Source: Hyphomicrobiales bacterium (GTDB lineage: Bacteria; Pseudomonadota; Alphaproteobacteria; Rhizobiales; JAJFHB01). From it: a stretch of DNA of 9,570 nt. Where the stretch lies: positions 1 through 9,570 of the forward strand of contig JAJFHB010000008.1 in NCBI GenBank assembly GCA_021775795.1, written 5' to 3'. Of this stretch, positions 7,128-9,570 are shown in pieces (positions within the stretch are counted from its first letter, which is position 1; every line of letters starts with the position of its first letter). The notes beneath the pieces were generated by a model. That model was given only the letters and a program-made list of their open reading frames with translations. It was not told where the DNA came from and did no database searches. A program made the position numbers and the translations under genes.

Positions 7128-8339
7128 CTAATAAGTCTCCACGTGATAGCGTCCCTCTTCACGCATGCGGGGCTTGATCGCTTCCCAGTCAAGGGACGCC
7201 TGCCGGCAGATGCTGGCGAAGCTCTCATCAACGCCTGTTTCCATTCCGCGCAGGCCGCAGATGTAAACATGGGTCTTTTCATCGGCGAGAAGGGCGGACA
7301 CTTCCTCAGCCCGGGTCACCATGCGATCCTGGACATATTCTTTAGGGCTGTCCGGCAGCCTTGAAAACACAAGTTGCTGACGCATGAGTTCCTGGGGAAC
7401 TTTTTTGAGAGGGCCAAAATACGGCAGCTCTTCTGGCCGGCGGGCGCCAAAATACAAGTCCATCTGCCCCGGTGCCGTAGACATGGCCCGCCGCCGCCGC
7501 TCCGTGAAGGCACGAAAAGGCGCCGACCCGGTGCCCGTGCAGATCATGAAGATGTTGGCCTGAGGATCTTCCGGCATGAGGAAGGTGGCGCCAAACGGCC
7601 CGGTGATCTGAACACTCGCCCCTTTTTCAAGATCACACAGGTAGTTGGAACAAATCCCTTCCGCCTCGCGCTTTACCGTAAGTGCCATGTTGTTGGTGTT
7701 CGGACGTTCTCCATCGCGCGGGCTGGAAACCGAGTAAAGACGCACCGCATGGGCATTGCCGTTAGCATCTGTCCCAGGTGCTATAATGCCGATACTTTGA
7801 CCCTCAAGAACCGGAAACACCGTGTCCCCCAGGTCGAGGATGATGTGGCGGACATCATTTTCCGCATCTTCCTCCGTCAACCTGAAGTTACCCTGGACCA
7901 CCGCGTTTGCTGGCTTTGAACGGTTGAAAAGATTGACCGTTGGTTTCGCCGCAGAGGCCGGTGCTACGGCTTTTCCTCCCGTGCCACTATGGGCGTCCGC
8001 GAGCAGCGCCGCGATCTCATCTTCAAGTGCTTCCATGAGATCGGTGTCGACGTCATCTGCAAATTCACCCTGCTCCGGCAACTCGTCCCAGCCAAACTGC
8101 TCATCCACTGAATAGGCGGTCTTGACGACACGCCAGTTGTCGATCGATCCCGTGGGACACGGCGCAATGCAATCCATGCAGTAGTTGCAGATTTCAGCAT
8201 CAACGACGTAGTTGTCATCGTTGTGGGATACCGCATCAATGGGGCAGGTTTCTTCACAGGTGCCGCACCGAATGCAGATCTCGGGATCGATCAGGTGCTG
8301 CTTGAGCAGACCTGCGGGTTGAGGACTGGTTGCATCCAT
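7128..8339 (-). CDS. boxA: Benzoyl-CoA 2,3-epoxidase reductase component BoxA, 403 aa
   Basis: BoxA takes electrons from NADPH through FAD and two iron-sulfur clusters to the oxygenase BoxB, which epoxidises benzoyl-CoA in aerobic benzoate breakdown. The N-terminus is a two-[4Fe-4S] ferredoxin: CIRCGTCEETCP (Cys22, 25, 28, 32) and CNYCMDCIAPCP (Cys51, 54, 57, 61). An acidic then Ala/Pro-rich linker (about 80-150) leads to a ferredoxin-NADP-reductase-like module: RLYSVSSP (200-207) for FAD, GICSNYL (228-234), GPFGATF (247-253), CTGTGSAPFRAF (267-278) and YICGL (359-363) for the pyridine nucleotide, and the C-terminal YHVETY aromatic end. This ferredoxin-reductase fusion order is typical of BoxA and the length agrees. 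ATG at 8339 lies two bases after the boxB TGA, so translation is probably coupled; only a weak GGA precedes it. The adjacent BoxB makes the assignment strong. Confidence 0.94.
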   Translation of the reverse strand: MDATSPQPAGLLKQHLIDPEICIRCGTCEETCPIDAVSHNDDNYVVDAEICNYCMDCIAPCPTGSIDNWRVVKTAYSVDEQFGWDELPEQGEFADDVDTDLMEALEDEIAALLADAHSGTGGKAVAPASAAKPTVNLFNRSKPANAVVQGNFRLTEEDAENDVRHIILDLGDTVFPVLEGQSIGIIAPGTDANGNAHAVRLYSVSSPRDGERPNTNNMALTVKREAEGICSNYLCDLEKGASVQITGPFGATFLMPEDPQANIFMICTGTGSAPFRAFTERRRRAMSTAPGQMDLYFGARRPEELPYFGPLKKVPQELMRQQLVFSRLPDSPKEYVQDRMVTRAEEVSALLADEKTHVYICGLRGMETGVDESFASICRQASLDWEAIKPRMREEGRYHVETY

Positions 8340-8341
8340 AC

Positions 8342-9570
8342 TCAGGCGTCCGCAATCTGCACATACTCAAAATCGCCAGGCTTATTGTCGATGCCGACAC
8401 GTGGCGCTGCAATCCAGTTTGCATACTCGCCCGGTTTATCCACCGGTTCCATCACAGAGGCGATGTAATCCCCGTCTTGCTTTGAGGGCAGCCAGTTATC
8501 CCGGCCCGCTTCCCATTCTTCATCGCTCAACAGCTTGCCTTCAGGCGAGGCATGCACCGATGAAAACTCACCAATGCCCCGGTGGAAGGCACCATGGGGC
8601 AGCTTCAACTCAAAGTTTACGCCCGTCTTCTGGATGATTTTGTTCCAACGCCCGACACCTTTTTCGCAATCGTTCGCATAGTCATCGCGCAAGCGCATAT
8701 TGAGAGCGTTGAGTGCTGGCTCGTCCACCTCTTCGATACCCCCGTTCACCTGTTTCAACACCGGATAGATATCGTTGGTAAGCTGGTGGTCATCTTCAAT
8801 TTTCGTTTCCTGGAACCGCCCTTTGATGCCCGCATTGTAGGCATTGGCCGCATTCGTCGAAACTTCCGAACCGAACAGGTCCAGGGACAACGAATAGTGC
8901 ATGTTCGCCTTCTTCTGCAGCGTCGGCAGGTCTATGACGCCCAACGCCCGAATCGCGTCAATGTCATAGGGATCCTCAATGCCTGCCTCATTCATTGCCT
9001 CACAGGTGCGTTGGATAGTGCGGCCAACTCCGGTTTCGCCGACAAACATGTGGTGAGCTTCCTCGGACAGCATGAAACGGCAGGTTCTGGACAGCGGATC
9101 GAAGCCTGACTGAGCAAGCGATTCAAGCTGCATCTTGCCGTCGCGGTCCGTGAAGAACGTGAACATGAAGAAGGAAAGCCAGTCCGGTGTGGCCTCATTG
9201 AAGGCACCCAGCATACGCGGCTTGTCGGTGCTGCCCGAGCGCCGCTCCAGGAGACCTGCAGCTTCCTCGCGCCCGTCGCGGCCAAAGTATTTCTGCAGCA
9301 GATAGACCATCGCCCACAGGTGCCGGCCTTCCTCCACGTTGACCTGAAACAGATTGCGCAGATCGTAAAGCGACGGGCAGGTCTGGCCGAGAAGCCGCTG
9401 CTGTTCGACCGATGCCGGTTCAGTGTCGCCCTGGGTGACGATCAGGCGCCGCAACAGGGCGCGATGTTCGCCGGGCACTTCCTGCCAGGCCGGCTCACCC
9501 TTGTGAACACCGAACGGAACGGTCCGCCCTTCTTCCTTGGGAGCAAGCAAAACACCCCAGCGGTATTCCG
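8342..9570 (-). CDS. boxB: Benzoyl-CoA 2,3-epoxidase oxygenase component BoxB, N-terminus cut by window edge
   Basis: BoxB is the diiron oxygenase that inserts one oxygen atom of O2 into benzoyl-CoA to give the 2,3-epoxide, using electrons from BoxA. The frame is open to the right edge (EYRWGVLLAPKEEGRTVPFG, the first visible residues) and ends in TGA at 8344-8342, giving 408 visible residues; family members are about 475, so roughly 65-75 residues are missing. An in-frame TTG at 9550 is not the start, since the conserved YRWGVLL segment runs across it. Two E-x-x-H iron-ligand motifs are seen: NVEEGRHLWAM (visible residues 77-87) and LSEEAHHMFVGE (167-178), 90 residues apart in helical ferritin-like sequence. 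LFQVNVEEGRHLW, FFMFTFFTDRDGK and the C-terminal ...ANWIAAPRVGIDNKPGDFEYV are recognisable for BoxB, which separates it from the related PaaA. It is the first visible gene of the minus-strand operon; upstream box genes may lie outside. Confidence 0.95.
   Translation of the reverse strand, partial: EYRWGVLLAPKEEGRTVPFGVHKGEPAWQEVPGEHRALLRRLIVTQGDTEPASVEQQRLLGQTCPSLYDLRNLFQVNVEEGRHLWAMVYLLQKYFGRDGREEAAGLLERRSGSTDKPRMLGAFNEATPDWLSFFMFTFFTDRDGKMQLESLAQSGFDPLSRTCRFMLSEEAHHMFVGETGVGRTIQRTCEAMNEAGIEDPYDIDAIRALGVIDLPTLQKKANMHYSLSLDLFGSEVSTNAANAYNAGIKGRFQETKIEDDHQLTNDIYPVLKQVNGGIEEVDEPALNALNMRLRDDYANDCEKGVGRWNKIIQKTGVNFELKLPHGAFHRGIGEFSSVHASPEGKLLSDEEWEAGRDNWLPSKQDGDYIASVMEPVDKPGEYANWIAAPRVGIDNKPGDFEYVQIADA

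Noticed and set aside
7374..7919. A 181-residue open frame on the plus strand opposite boxA
   Set aside because: It overlaps the boxA reductase domain on the other strand, has no recognisable family motif, and is explained as a shadow frame.
8342..9550. boxB starting at TTG 9550 as a complete 402-residue gene
   Set aside because: The frame continues to the window edge with the conserved EYRWGV residues, and BoxB proteins are about 475 residues, so this is a truncated view of a longer gene.

Overview
The window carries six protein-coding genes in two convergent blocks, with almost no non-coding DNA and no RNA gene, mobile element or CRISPR array that I can see. Protein sequence styles (box-type benzoyl-CoA epoxidase, 1147-residue single-chain pyruvate carboxylase, feruloyl-CoA-synthase-like ligase, TraB/GumN protein) and the moderately GC-rich coding suggest an aerobic proteobacterium, most likely an alphaproteobacterium. 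That placement is inference from family resemblance, not a phylogenetic result.

Plus-strand block (about 1-1572): the C-terminal end of a TraB/GumN-family protein, cut by the left window edge, is followed after 14 bp by a complete family-4-type (group 1) glycosyltransferase. They read as a two-gene unit probably connected with envelope or polysaccharide work, although only the glycosyltransferase gives direct support for that.

Minus-strand block (9570 down to 1623): boxB (N-terminus cut by the right edge), boxA, a feruloyl-CoA-synthase-like acyl-CoA ligase, and pyruvate carboxylase, all in the same direction. BoxA (NADPH reductase) and BoxB (diiron oxygenase) together convert benzoyl-CoA to its 2,3-epoxide, the key step of the aerobic 'box' route. 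Known later steps (BoxC ring cleavage, BoxD aldehyde oxidation, then beta-oxidation-like reactions) give succinyl-CoA and acetyl-CoA; their genes are not in the window. The ligase would supply an aryl-CoA thioester. Pyruvate carboxylase makes oxaloacetate, which is needed to burn acetyl-CoA, so its place behind the box genes is metabolically sensible. It sits behind a 157-bp gap containing a 7-bp inverted repeat, so it may have its own transcription unit.

The two blocks meet tail to tail at 1573-1622, a 50-bp spacer with small hairpins. I found no convincing evidence of a wholly new system. The most useful points are the identity and substrate of the ligase within a box locus, the link to pyruvate carboxylase, and the start codon of pyruvate carboxylase.
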